From: Thermosulfidibacter sp.
GTDB taxonomy: Bacteria; Thermosulfidibacterota; Thermosulfidibacteria; Thermosulfidibacterales; Thermosulfidibacteraceae
Assembly (NCBI GenBank): GCA_023269715.1
Contig: JAGDVO010000017.1
Location: 14,346 to 47,824, forward strand
DNA: 33,479 bases
Direction: 5' to 3'
The notes under the pieces were generated by a model. The model made no database searches. It worked only from the letters and a program-made list of their open reading frames with translations, and was not told where the DNA came from. The translations under genes were made by a program, and so were the position numbers. Every line of letters starts with the position of its first letter. Within the stretch, counting starts at the first letter, position 1. Positions 1 to 7,777 of this stretch are shown piece after piece.

Positions 1-953
1 TTGTAATGTTTTTCAAGGATGTTACAATAATTCTCTAGTTCTGCGTATGTTTCAGGCCAAATTTCTCTCATTTTGCCGATAGGCTCTGGTAGTCTTATCC
101 CTGCTACTATATCTTCGCCTTGTGCACATGTTAAAAATTCACCGTAAATTTCTCTTTCCCCGTTTGAGGGGTTTCGTGTAAAACACACACCAGTACCTGA
201 GTCGTTGTTTAGGTTGCCATAGACCATCATCTGTATATTGCAAGCTGTTCCAAGGTCGTCCGGTATGTTATGGATCCTACGATAAATTATAGCTCTTTCA
301 TTATTCCAGGATCTGAAAACTGCTTTTATCGCTTCCAGTATCTGTTCATAGGGATCCTGAGGTATTTCTATGTTATTCTTTTTTATGAGATCCTTGTATC
401 TTTCAACGATTATCTCGTGATCATTTTCATCAAGTTCGGTATCGTATTTTCTACTTCCTTTAATTTCATTTAGAATCTTTTCGAAGTTTGATCTTTCAAA
501 TTTACAAACTACATCAGCGTACATTTCTATAAACCGTTTGTAGCAATCGAGCGCAAATCTCCTGTTACCCGTCTTTTTTGCAAGTACTTCCATCACTTCA
601 TCGTTTATACCAACGTTTAGGACCGTGTCCATCATTCCTGGCATGGAAAATTTAGCCCCGCTTCTTATTGAAAAGAGTAAGGGCATACTTTCACCTTTAC
701 CGCCTAGTTTTCTCCCTGTGAATTCTTCTATTTTACTTAAAGCGGAATTTATCTCGTCAATCACCTCTTTCCTCAGTTCTCCTATTTTGAGAAATTCGTT
801 GCAGCTTCTGGTACTAATCGTAAATCCTGGTGGTACAGGTAAGCCTATCCTACACATTTCATGAAGATTTGCTCCCTTCCCACCCAAGGTATCTTTCATT
901 GAAGCATCACCTTCAGCATTCCCTGGGAGAAAGAGCCAGACATTTTTGATCAT
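1..953 (-). CDS. ppdK: Pyruvate phosphate dikinase, N-terminal part (runs off the window)
   Basis: Reading the minus strand from an ATG at 953 gives about 317 uninterrupted residues before the window edge; the family is usually near 880-900 residues, so only the nucleotide-binding portion is here. PPDK interconverts pyruvate, ATP and phosphate with phosphoenolpyruvate, AMP and pyrophosphate in the cytoplasm. Visible family signatures are GGKGANLHEM near residue 27, RSGAKFSMPGMMDTVLNVG in the first quarter, and FTRNPSNGEREIYGEF followed by CAQGEDIVAGIR near the end of the visible part. A strong AGGAGG lies just upstream of the ATG. The start is one base after the stop of the secreted protein gene, so the two are probably co-transcribed. 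In anaerobes the enzyme may run in either glycolytic or gluconeogenic direction; the sequence does not say which. Confidence 0.95.
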   Translation of the reverse strand, partial: MIKNVWLFLPGNAEGDASMKDTLGGKGANLHEMCRIGLPVPPGFTISTRSCNEFLKIGELRKEVIDEINSALSKIEEFTGRKLGGKGESMPLLFSIRSGAKFSMPGMMDTVLNVGINDEVMEVLAKKTGNRRFALDCYKRFIEMYADVVCKFERSNFEKILNEIKGSRKYDTELDENDHEIIVERYKDLIKKNNIEIPQDPYEQILEAIKAVFRSWNNERAIIYRRIHNIPDDLGTACNIQMMVYGNLNNDSGTGVCFTRNPSNGEREIYGEFLTCAQGEDIVAGIRLPEPIGKMREIWPETYAELENYCNILEKHY

Positions 954-954
954 C

Positions 955-1599
955 TCAGTCCTCCTCTTTCTTTTCCCATTCATACTTTTCTTTATGCTTT
1001 TTCTTTTTATCGTGATCATGTTTTTCTTTGTAATTAGTGTAGTAGTAATAGTTTATTTCTATATAACTAGGCGTTTTCTCCCTGTACTTTACAATTACCT
1101 CGGGTGATTCACCGTAGTATTCCGCGAGGAATTTTATGTTTGCTAATTCAACAAGATCCCTGTCCTTCAGTTTTTTAATCTTACATTTATGTTTATGTTT
1201 TTTGTGGTATCCCCATGCTACACCGTATGGAGGTCCATAACATATGTAATCTCTGAAAACTGCCTCAGGATAGACCCTGTACCTTATCATTATTTCATAC
1301 CAGCTGAAGTTGGCTCTTCTCAGTTCTATTATTGTTTCGGGTGATACTCTTCCATACTTTGATATAAGCATGACCAGGGGTATCTCATCTTCGTATATGA
1401 CTGGGTATCTCTTTTTTATTATAATTACTTCTCTTTCTGGAACTCTGTAGTAGTCTCCTATCGCGAGATAGAACGCATGTATTTTGTCATCTTTTATGGA
1501 TATACCCACGTCGATGTTTTTTGATCTTGCTGTTGTTGGTAATGCTATCATTAGTATTACTAGTATGAGTAGTATTAATTTTATCGTGTCTTTTTTCAC
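955..1599 (-). CDS. Secreted His/Lys-rich protein with an internal repeat, function unknown
   Basis: The product is 214 residues from a GTG start at 1599 that has AGGAGG six bases upstream. Residues 1-26 form a clear signal peptide (MKKD, a long Leu/Ile core, then TTARS), so the protein is exported. The mature part shows three related units at about 46-72, 79-104 and 157-182, each of the form aromatic-rich start, a Pro-Glu pair, Val/Ile-Ile, basic residues, then Glu-Ile (for example YGRVSPETIIELRR and YYGESPEVIVKYRE). Between units 2 and 3 is a Tyr/Gly/His segment with two cysteines (residues 120 and 139) around HKKHKHK. The tail from 193 is almost only His, Asp, Lys and Glu. The His clusters and charged tail could bind metal, which is inference. 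It lies between chrA and ppdK on the same strand. I do not recognise a named family. Confidence 0.8.
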   Translation of the reverse strand: MKKDTIKLILLILVILMIALPTTARSKNIDVGISIKDDKIHAFYLAIGDYYRVPEREVIIIKKRYPVIYEDEIPLVMLISKYGRVSPETIIELRRANFSWYEIMIRYRVYPEAVFRDYICYGPPYGVAWGYHKKHKHKCKIKKLKDRDLVELANIKFLAEYYGESPEVIVKYREKTPSYIEINYYYYTNYKEKHDHDKKKKHKEKYEWEKKEED

Positions 1600-1648
1600 A
1601 CTTATCCTCCTCTTCTAGAAGGTTCTCTGTATTCAGCTTATTCCAAAA

Positions 1649-2836
1649 CTATATGATGTTCAACAGAACTCCTAGGAATATTAGAGTGGAAGATACTAAT
1701 ACTATTATAAGCGGACTCGCCTTCTTATAGTATAGGAGTATCAGCGAGACGAAGAATATAAAAAGGTTCGTTAAAGAATGATCAGTGGAAGTGGACACTT
1801 TGAAAAAGGTGAATACTAATAACCCTTGAAATGCAGAGGTAGCTCCTACTATGAATTTCTGGTATGATTCCGAATTTGAAATGTAGCTTTGTAATCCAAC
1901 TACTATGTTAAAGATCATTACCGATACAAAATAGGCGTATACTGTTGCTACCAGACTTCCTAGGAGTCCCCCAACCAGGAATCCTATAAATGTAGAAGTT
2001 GAAATTACCGGCCCTGGAGTGACCGAACCTAATATGATGCCATCCATCATTGTTTTTATGTCAAGCCAATTTTTGTTTTCAGTTACTTCGTGAATTATTA
2101 GTGGTAAAGCCCCAAACCCTCCACCAAAAGATATAGAGGATATCTTGTAGAAAACTATACCTATTTCTGAGAGATTTTCATTTATTAATCTTAGGCTCAA
2201 GATAAGTAGTGTTAGTAAAGAAATTCCAACCAATCCGAGAAGAATCCTCTTTTTGTCTATTGTATTTCCGTTATTTATTCCTTTTGTTGTTTCTGTTTTT
2301 TTAAAAAAGATTAAGCCTAATATTCCACAGGTAACAACTACATAAAGAGGATGTAATTTTAACAATGTGAGAGCCACAAAAGAAAAGAATCCAATAGCTA
2401 AGGATCTAAAGTCTCTCTTTATCACATAGGGTTTTATGAATAGTATGGATGCGTTCAAAATTATCGCATCTATAACCGGGTATGTGTGACTAAGGAATTT
2501 TAAGAAGATTGTATTGTTCCTATAAACCTTGTATATCGAAGTTAAGAGGAGCACCACAAGAGTAGTTGGAATTATGAAGAAAAGTGGTGCTAAAATTGCT
2601 CCTTCTACACCTAATAACTCATAACCTAAGAAGCTTGCAAAATTTACACCAATTGGTCCAGGAGATACCTGGGTGAGCGCAAGTCCTTGCTTTAGTCTAT
2701 TTTCGTCGAGTTTTCTTTTAGTTTTAAAGTGTTCGAATATATAAGCAACCGCTGCGGGTCCTCCATATGCGTAAAGACCAATTTTTAGAAAGTCGGTGAT
2801 TAAGAAAAGTAGCGCCTTCTTTTTGTTTTCTTCCAT
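1649..2836 (-). CDS. chrA: Chromate transporter, two-domain CHR family
   Basis: This 395-residue membrane protein has the duplicated layout of full-length ChrA. The N-terminal half has GGPAAVAYIFEHF and LTQVSPGPIGVNFASFLGYE; the C-terminal half repeats the pattern as SFGGGFGALPLIIHEV and LGSVTPGPVISTSTFIGF. Each half has the G-rich motif followed by a PGP motif typical of CHR domains, with about ten hydrophobic segments overall. Family members export chromate, or exchange it with sulfate, across the cytoplasmic membrane; many homologues have no proven substrate, so resistance is inferred. The ATG has GAAAGGAGAG upstream. A consensus-like promoter lies between it and the divergent parA gene. 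The next gene downstream starts 49 bases after its stop and may share the transcript. Confidence 0.9.
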   Translation of the reverse strand: MEENKKKALLFLITDFLKIGLYAYGGPAAVAYIFEHFKTKRKLDENRLKQGLALTQVSPGPIGVNFASFLGYELLGVEGAILAPLFFIIPTTLVVLLLTSIYKVYRNNTIFLKFLSHTYPVIDAIILNASILFIKPYVIKRDFRSLAIGFFSFVALTLLKLHPLYVVVTCGILGLIFFKKTETTKGINNGNTIDKKRILLGLVGISLLTLLILSLRLINENLSEIGIVFYKISSISFGGGFGALPLIIHEVTENKNWLDIKTMMDGIILGSVTPGPVISTSTFIGFLVGGLLGSLVATVYAYFVSVMIFNIVVGLQSYISNSESYQKFIVGATSAFQGLLVFTFFKVSTSTDHSLTNLFIFFVSLILLYYKKASPLIIVLVSSTLIFLGVLLNII

Positions 2837-2869
2837 TTTCTCTCCTTTCTAGTTTTGACATTTCTCAAC

Positions 2870-2898
2870 ACTATATTTTTACTCCTACTAGTTGTCAA
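2870..2898 (-). promoter_or_regulatory. Sigma70-type promoter for chrA
   Basis: On the minus strand TTGACA (2893-2898) is followed by a 17-base spacer and TATAGT (2870-2875). The predicted start lies about 25 bases before the ribosome binding site of chrA. The -35 hexamer almost coincides with the -35 hexamer of the opposite promoter for parA. Confidence 0.7.
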
Positions 2899-2920
2899 CT
2901 TTTAGCTTCTAATGTAATAT
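2892..2920 (+). promoter_or_regulatory. Sigma70-type promoter for parA-parB
   Basis: TTGTCA (2892-2897), a 17-base spacer and TAATAT (2915-2920) lie about 32 bases upstream of the parA start. The -35 element sits in the 9-base palindrome GTTGTCAAC (2891-2899) shared with the divergent chrA promoter. Confidence 0.65.
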
Positions 2921-2952
2921 GTTAATTACAACAAAGTCTGGAGAGAAAAGTA

Positions 2953-3825
2953 ATGGTGCTGGTATCCGTTTTTAACTTTAAGGGTGGATCGGGTAAAAGC
3001 ACAACTGCTGTAGTATTTTCTAAGTATCTTGCGGTAAGGGGTTATAAGGTATTACTGGTTGACTGTGATCCTCAAGGGTCGGCAAGTCTTGTTATAGGAG
3101 AGTCCAATTATATAAGAGAGTGCGTAGAGGGGGAAAAGGGAATACCCAGTTTGATCCATGCTTTCAGTATTTCTCCTGAGTCGATAAATAGAGAGTTGGT
3201 GTACAAAAATATATTTAAAGTTCAGTTTGATGGTCTTTTTGGATTTTCTGTGTTACCCAATTCGATCGAGAGGAGGCTTGTTCAGGTTTTTGATCTTCCT
3301 AGGGATTTTCTGACCTTTTTCCTTGTGAAAATTATAGAGGCCATAAACGGAGATTTTGATATAGTTATATTTGATACACCACCTTATATAAATCCATATA
3401 TACTCTCAGTTCTCGGATTTGTAAATGCAGTTATAGTACCTACAGAACTTACCTATCTTGGTATCAAAGGTACCGAAATAGCTCTTTCAACTCTTGCCAT
3501 GTACAAGGCAGTTGGAACAACTAAAGTCGCAAGGTTGGCGGTTCTACCTACTAAGTATAGGAATACCAAAGAAGTGGATTCCATACTTGGGTCGCTTAAA
3601 GAAAAGGTAGGGCCAATGTTGGTAGAGCCTCCGATGCCTTACTCTGTAATCGTTGAGAGGTTGTATAGGGGGGAAATTTTGGCAGATAAACTACTTTCAT
3701 CTAGTGGTGATGATATACTGGGAAGAATTTCTTTGGCTCTTAAGAATCTCGAGGAATTTTGTATAATTCCTTTTTTAATTGCGAAGACTACTACGGAGGG
3801 TACATCCAGTGATGGAAAACTATGA
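2953..3825 (+). CDS. parA: ParA/Soj-family partition ATPase
   Basis: This 290-residue protein opens with the deviant Walker A motif of the ParA/MinD class, FNFKGGSGKSTTA (residues 7-19), with the signature lysine present before the two glycines. Walker A' VDCDPQGSAS and Walker B IVIFDTPPYINP follow in family order. ParA ATPases bind DNA non-specifically when ATP-bound and move or position ParB-bound DNA or other cargo. The usual chromosomal form reads KGGVGKTT; here it is KGGSGKST. The ATG has GGAGAG upstream. parB overlaps the 3' end by 14 bases, so the two are translationally coupled. It could serve chromosome or plasmid segregation or another cargo. No rnpA, gidB or other origin genes are nearby, which argues against the usual chromosomal soj locus. 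Confidence 0.9.
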   Translation: MVLVSVFNFKGGSGKSTTAVVFSKYLAVRGYKVLLVDCDPQGSASLVIGESNYIRECVEGEKGIPSLIHAFSISPESINRELVYKNIFKVQFDGLFGFSVLPNSIERRLVQVFDLPRDFLTFFLVKIIEAINGDFDIVIFDTPPYINPYILSVLGFVNAVIVPTELTYLGIKGTEIALSTLAMYKAVGTTKVARLAVLPTKYRNTKEVDSILGSLKEKVGPMLVEPPMPYSVIVERLYRGEILADKLLSSSGDDILGRISLALKNLEEFCIIPFLIAKTTTEGTSSDGKL

Positions 3826-4777
3826 TTTAAAAAAACTTTTTTTAGAGGATGGTAATATCAGATTTGATTCTATGAAAACTTGGATGGATGATGTATTGAG
3901 TCATACCCTTCAGGTTTTGCCTGTTGACTCCATAGATGTTGATGAGGAGCAGGTAAGGGATCACATAGATGATTCGGAGCTGATGGAACTTGCTGAGAGT
4001 ATAAAAAAGTATGGTTTATTACAGCCCGTAGTAGTGTATAAGGTGGGTTTGAGATATAAGTTACTTGCTGGTTTTAGAAGGTTCAAAGCTATAAAAAATA
4101 TACTTGGAGAAAAGCTTGTAAGGGCATATGTTATTCCCCACAATCTTGTCATTGAGAAAGGTAAGGAAATACTCCAATATATAGAAAACGTACAAAGGGT
4201 TGATTTAACCATAGCGGAGGAAGCAAAAGTTGTTGGCTTAAGGTTTAAGACTCTTTACTTGGAAAGAAGCTTACAATCTGTATTTGGTGATATAAAGGAA
4301 TTTTTAAGAGACAATTTTTATCTTTGGAATTTTGAGCGAATAGACGATAGGATAAAGGAAATTGTGACGATCGTTAAAAGTGAATTCAATTTGACACAAA
4401 ATAGACTTGTTGTTTTGCTCTATCTATGGAGTCAACCAGAGGAAGTAAGAAAGTATCTTGCCACACGTAGAAATGTCAACCTATCCCACTATACAGAGCT
4501 TTTGAGATATGGGATTTATGGTGAAGAGCTCGTTGAAATGGCTAGACTTATAGAGGAAAAGGGTCTCTCTGTTAGGGAGTTGAAGGCTCTCTTAAGGTTG
4601 AAGAAACAAAAGAGGCAAAGCGAAGAGGCACAGTTGATGGAGGAAAAGATCTTTTTGAATCTTGATAAGTACTTTGGTAAGCTCGTTAAGAATAAAACTC
4701 TTAGGGAAAATAAGGAAATGCGTTTAAAAATAGCCGATTATCTAGTTGAGTTGGCTAAGAAGTTGAGAGAGGAGTGA
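3812..4777 (+). CDS. parB: ParB-like partition protein, divergent
   Basis: The reading frame can begin at a TTG at 3779, but I chose the ATG at 3812 because GGAGGG lies 11 bases upstream; this gives 321 residues. The N-terminal ParB/Sulfiredoxin-type domain includes LPVDSIDVDEEQVR, ELAESIKKYGLLQPVVVY and LLAGFRRFKAIKNI, followed by IENVQRVDLTIAEEAK. ParB proteins of this fold bind and hydrolyse CTP and load as clamps at parS. The usual GERR box is GFRR here and the usual QREDL is QRVDL, so this is a distant member. A helical middle and a charged, Lys/Glu-rich C-terminus (coiled-coil-like from about residue 260) complete it. It is coupled to parA and the coding end forms part of a terminator hairpin. 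I saw no canonical parS palindrome in the window. Confidence 0.82.
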   Translation: MENYDLKKLFLEDGNIRFDSMKTWMDDVLSHTLQVLPVDSIDVDEEQVRDHIDDSELMELAESIKKYGLLQPVVVYKVGLRYKLLAGFRRFKAIKNILGEKLVRAYVIPHNLVIEKGKEILQYIENVQRVDLTIAEEAKVVGLRFKTLYLERSLQSVFGDIKEFLRDNFYLWNFERIDDRIKEIVTIVKSEFNLTQNRLVVLLYLWSQPEEVRKYLATRRNVNLSHYTELLRYGIYGEELVEMARLIEEKGLSVRELKALLRLKKQKRQSEEAQLMEEKIFLNLDKYFGKLVKNKTLRENKEMRLKIADYLVELAKKLREE

Positions 4778-4799
4778 ATCCTCCCTCAACTTTTATTCC
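4760..4799 (+). terminator. Intrinsic terminator of parA-parB
   Basis: AAGTTGAG (4760-4767) pairs with CTCAACTT (4785-4792); after one A-C mismatch the stem continues with GAGGA/TCCTC around a GTGAA loop. The stem runs into TTTTATT. It overlaps the last codons of parB, and the convergent rubredoxin gene ends right beside it. Confidence 0.75.
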
Positions 4800-4957
4800 T
4801 CTATAAATTGGTCTTTAGAGGCTCCACAAACAGGACATACCCAGCTATCTGGTAGGTCTTCAAATTTTGTACCCGGTGGTATATTGTTATTAGGATCCCC
4901 TTTTGCTGGATCATAAACATAACCGCATACACTACATACGTACCTCTTTTCACCCAT
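4793..4957 (-). CDS. Rubredoxin
   Basis: The product is 54 residues with the complete FeS4 site: CSVC-type pairs at Cys8/Cys11 ([11 protein letters not shown]) and Cys41/Cys44 (WVCPVCGA), and the usual [14 protein letters not shown] loop. Rubredoxin is a small cytoplasmic one-electron carrier. The frame is open for 27 codons further upstream, but that extension lies inside the preceding gene and is not family-like. The ATG at 4957 has GGAGA seven to eight bases upstream and gives the standard length. It overlaps the end of fprA by eight bases, so it is translationally coupled. As last gene of the superoxide reductase-FprA-rubredoxin operon it is the likely electron donor to both enzymes. Confidence 0.95.
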   Translation of the reverse strand: MGEKRYVCSVCGYVYDPAKGDPNNNIPPGTKFEDLPDSWVCPVCGASKDQFIEE

Positions 4958-6164
4958 TTTGTTTTTCTCCACATATATTTTTAAGTTCTCTTGCCACCTT
5001 AACCCCAAGTTCAAAACACTCTCTAAGTTTTTCATCATCAGGTACGAATTGGCATTTCACCTCTCCTATGATAGGAATTTTCATCTTTTCAAGATACTCT
5101 ACAAGTTGTTTTGTAGCTTCTCCGCTCCATCCGTAGGAACCAAATACCGCTCCTATCTTGTTCTGAGGTCTAAGACCAAAAAGGTAAGTTAGCACATCCG
5201 CTAGCGAGGGGAATAATGTGTTGTTTATCGTTGGAGAGCCAACAATGATAGCACCGGAATACAGTATTTCGGTTGCTACATCGCTTCTTTTTGTCTTTGA
5301 TAGTGGTAATAACACCGCTTCAACCTTTTCACTCACTATTCCATCTGCAATAGCCTTTGCCATAAGTTCAGTGCTACCCCACATGGTATCGTAGACTATT
5401 ATGGCTCTTTTAGAGGGTTCTTGAAGAGCGAATTTTCTGTATAGCTGGATAGCCCATGTTACATCATTTCCTCTAAATATAGGTCCATGGTCACTGGCGA
5501 TTATCTTGGGCTTTATTCCAAGCGCTTCTACTCTTTCAAGTAGCTTAAGTACCAAGTTAGAATAGGGCATAAGGATATTGGCGTAATAGTAGGCCATCTC
5601 CCATTCTACAGTGTGCCTGTCGTTTTCATCAACAAAGATCTTACTTACAGCGTAATGCATACCAAAGGCATCCTGTGAGAATAATATTTCCCTTTCTGGT
5701 AGCCATGTGAACATACTGTCGGGCCAGTGTAGCATCCTCGTTTCTATGAATTTGAACTTTATACCTCCTAGTATTTTTTCTTCGCCATCCTTCACAACAG
5801 TTATTTCCGGAAGGTTATGTAACTGCATTTTTAGATTCTTCGCTCCCATCTGTGAAGCTATGATCGCCTTCGGTTTTGCATATTTCAGTAATTCAACCAA
5901 GGCTCCTGAATGGTCCATCTCAGCGTGGTTTGATATTACATAGTCAATTTTCTCTAGAGGGATTACGCTTGCGATTCTCTTTACCATTTCTTTGAATAGG
6001 TGCTTCTTAACCGTGTCTACAAGTATGACTTCATCACCCACTACAAGATAGGCATTATAGGTACTACCCCTATAGGTAGTGTAACCATGGAAATCAGATA
6101 GGGGCCAATCTATGGCCCCTACCCAATATACATCCTTTGCTATTTCCACTGCTTTAAAGGTCAT
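4950..6164 (-). CDS. fprA: FprA-type flavodiiron protein (rubredoxin:oxygen oxidoreductase)
   Basis: This 404-residue A-type flavoprotein reduces oxygen to water (some members reduce NO) with electrons from rubredoxin, protecting anaerobes. The N-terminal metallo-beta-lactamase-like domain carries the diiron ligands in family spacing: His80, Glu82 and Asp84 in [10 protein letters not shown], His146 in [10 protein letters not shown], Asp165 in LFSQDAFG and His226 in ASDHGPIF. From about residue 250 a flavodoxin domain follows, with the FMN phosphate loop [19 protein letters not shown] and [16 protein letters not shown] at 6197 would extend it by 11 residues, overlapping the preceding gene, but GAAGGAAGAG stands just before the ATG at 6164, which I prefer. 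The gene starts 17 bases after the superoxide reductase stop and overlaps rubredoxin. Confidence 0.93.
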   Translation of the reverse strand: MTFKAVEIAKDVYWVGAIDWPLSDFHGYTTYRGSTYNAYLVVGDEVILVDTVKKHLFKEMVKRIASVIPLEKIDYVISNHAEMDHSGALVELLKYAKPKAIIASQMGAKNLKMQLHNLPEITVVKDGEEKILGGIKFKFIETRMLHWPDSMFTWLPEREILFSQDAFGMHYAVSKIFVDENDRHTVEWEMAYYYANILMPYSNLVLKLLERVEALGIKPKIIASDHGPIFRGNDVTWAIQLYRKFALQEPSKRAIIVYDTMWGSTELMAKAIADGIVSEKVEAVLLPLSKTKRSDVATEILYSGAIIVGSPTINNTLFPSLADVLTYLFGLRPQNKIGAVFGSYGWSGEATKQLVEYLEKMKIPIIGEVKCQFVPDDEKLRECFELGVKVARELKNICGEKQNG

Positions 6165-6181
6165 TACTTCTCTTCCTTCTG

Positions 6182-6568
6182 TTATTTCGTTTTCCACAAA
6201 CCGTGGAGGTTACAGTACTCTCTCGCAAAAGCTATCTTCTTGCCAGGTGCAAGCTTAAATACAACTTCTGGTGCATCTCCTGGATTCAGATATTTTCTGT
6301 AAAGTTCTCCATCCTCTGTAATCACCTCTATCCAGACGATCCAGTGTTCATTTGTCATAGGATGGGGTATACTTCCTACCTTCACCTTAATTCCACCCTC
6401 TACTTCTTCAATGACAGGAACATGTTTTTCAGTAGTGTAGTCTGCAGTTTGAGCTTCCAGCCTTGTCATAGGTCTACCACAACATACTACCTGTCCTTTA
6501 CCATCAACGAGAGCTTCTACGATCTGACCACATACATTGCACTTATAAACTGCATAACTTACCGCCAT
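6182..6568 (-). CDS. dfx: Desulfoferrodoxin (2Fe superoxide reductase)
   Basis: This 128-residue enzyme reduces superoxide to hydrogen peroxide without making oxygen. The N-terminal desulforedoxin-like domain has the full FeCys4 site, Cys10, Cys13, Cys29 and Cys30 (YKCNVCGQ and VVCCGRPM). The catalytic centre is complete: Glu47-Lys48-His49 (TTEKHVPV), His69 and His75 ([10 protein letters not shown]), and Cys119 and His122 (YCNLHGLW). It is therefore the two-iron class rather than neelaredoxin. The ATG has AGGAGGGG upstream and a very good sigma70 promoter about 50-75 bases further out. It is first in the operon with fprA and rubredoxin, which supplies electrons and removes oxygen in the same response. 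Confidence 0.96.
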   Translation of the reverse strand: MAVSYAVYKCNVCGQIVEALVDGKGQVVCCGRPMTRLEAQTADYTTEKHVPVIEEVEGGIKVKVGSIPHPMTNEHWIVWIEVITEDGELYRKYLNPGDAPEVVFKLAPGKKIAFAREYCNLHGLWKTK

Positions 6569-6615
6569 AATCTACCCCTCCTAGTAAATTTATTAAATCA
6601 TGCTTACTTTATAAT

Positions 6616-6644
6616 ATAATAAGACCATATTTAAAACTTGTCAA
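6616..6644 (-). promoter_or_regulatory. Sigma70-type promoter for the superoxide reductase operon
   Basis: On the minus strand a perfect TTGACA (6639-6644), 17 bases of spacer and TATTAT (6616-6621) precede dfx by about 48 bases. The match suggests high basal expression. I saw no clear repressor site apart from the TTGTCAA palindrome shared with the opposite promoter. Confidence 0.75.
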
Positions 6645-6665
6645 TAGTTTTGTAGATTATATCTT
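6638..6665 (+). promoter_or_regulatory. Possible divergent promoter for the aminopeptidase-channel pair
   Basis: TTGTCA (6638-6643), 16 bases and TATCTT (6660-6665) lie about 40 bases before the GTG at 6704. The -10 is only a partial match. Its -35 overlaps the dfx -35 on the other strand. Confidence 0.4.
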
Positions 6666-6703
6666 TGGTACAGGGTTAAGACTTTTGTTTTGGGAGGATA
6701 GAT

Positions 6704-7777
6704 GTGATAGAGTGTGCAAGAAAGGTACTTTTTGATAATTTTGCTGTTAGTAGTGATGATAGGGTACTTGTGTTTTTTGATGAGATTTCTCTTAGGAGAA
6801 CACCGGAGGTAATATCTGCGTTTATTTTGGCCGCAAACGAGATTCCCCTTCCCTTTTTGTCGGTGTGCTTTAAAAGTACCGGTTCACATGGTGCAGAACC
6901 TCCTGTAGAATTATGGGAGATCCTTTTTGGTAGAGATTTTGTTAGGATCCTGGATGGAGTTGGTTTGCTGGACAAAGTACTAAAGAAGGAGGTTCGGGAA
7001 AGTGTGATAGATGAGTTTATAGGGTCTGTTTTACTAAAGTACAATGTAATTATAGCGCTTAGTTATTACTCTACTACCCATACTATATTTAGGAAGATAG
7101 CTACTACCTGTGGTGGAAGATATGCCAGTATGCCCTTATTTGAAAGTGGTATGCTATGCGGCTCTGCTGCTGTAGATGTTGATGAACTTTCAGAGCTAAC
7201 CGGTAAAGTTGCGGAATTCCTAAATAAGGCTGATCTAGCCGAAATAGGCGCTCCTAATGGAACTTTTCTCCAAATGTCACTAAAAGGTAGGGTTTCTAAG
7301 GAGGACGATGGTAATCTTAGAAATCCCGGTAGTTATGGTAATTTACCGGCTGGTGAAGCTTTTATAGCACCGGTAGAGGGAACTACAAATGGGGTTCTTG
7401 TAATTGAGTATGCCGGTGAGAAGAGGTTATCTGAACCACTAAAACTATTTATAAAAGATGGAATTGTACAATCCTTTGAACCGGAGACACATTATTTTGC
7501 ACGGTTTTTGAAGGATGTTTTTTCTAAATATCCAAGTGCGGCTAATATTGCTGAATTGGGGGTTGGTACGAATAGGAGAGCGAAGAATCCTGCTAATGTA
7601 CTTGAAGCCGAGAAGATACTAGGTACCGTTCATATTGCCCTTGGAGATAATGAAGGGTTTGGTGGCAATGTAAGAGTTCCTTTTCATATTGATTTTGTTG
7701 TATTTGAACCTACTTTGAAGCTAGAGGTGGAGGGTAGATGGACAGTATTGATAGAGAGGGGGAAGCTGCTAGTTTAG
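6704..7777 (+). CDS. M29-like aminopeptidase (AmpT/leucyl aminopeptidase COG2309 type)
   Basis: The protein is 357 residues from a GTG start with GGGAGG six bases upstream; an ATG two bases earlier is out of frame. The C-terminal half carries the metal-site pattern of the aminopeptidase T family: LPAGEAFIAPVEGTTNG near residue 213, AELGVGTNRRAKNP near 285, GTVHIALGDNEGFGG near 308 and VPFHIDFVVF near 325, which supply the conserved Glu, Glu, His and His-x-Asp. Family members are cytoplasmic metallo-exopeptidases, although some relatives are ring-cleaving dioxygenases, so the substrate is uncertain. The N-terminal half is a Rossmann-like domain. Its last 40 bases overlap the start of the potassium channel gene, an unusually long overlap that couples the two. 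Confidence 0.8.
   Translation: MIECARKVLFDNFAVSSDDRVLVFFDEISLRRTPEVISAFILAANEIPLPFLSVCFKSTGSHGAEPPVELWEILFGRDFVRILDGVGLLDKVLKKEVRESVIDEFIGSVLLKYNVIIALSYYSTTHTIFRKIATTCGGRYASMPLFESGMLCGSAAVDVDELSELTGKVAEFLNKADLAEIGAPNGTFLQMSLKGRVSKEDDGNLRNPGSYGNLPAGEAFIAPVEGTTNGVLVIEYAGEKRLSEPLKLFIKDGIVQSFEPETHYFARFLKDVFSKYPSAANIAELGVGTNRRAKNPANVLEAEKILGTVHIALGDNEGFGGNVRVPFHIDFVVFEPTLKLEVEGRWTVLIERGKLLV

Noticed and set aside
2891-2899. GTTGTCAAC palindrome as a parS-like site or operator.
   Set aside because: It is fully explained by two overlapping -35 hexamers and is far shorter than parS. I kept only the promoter interpretation.
6203-6619. A 138-codon open frame opposite the superoxide reductase gene.
   Set aside because: It is antisense to a gene with all catalytic residues in place, and it lacks a ribosome binding site and family features.
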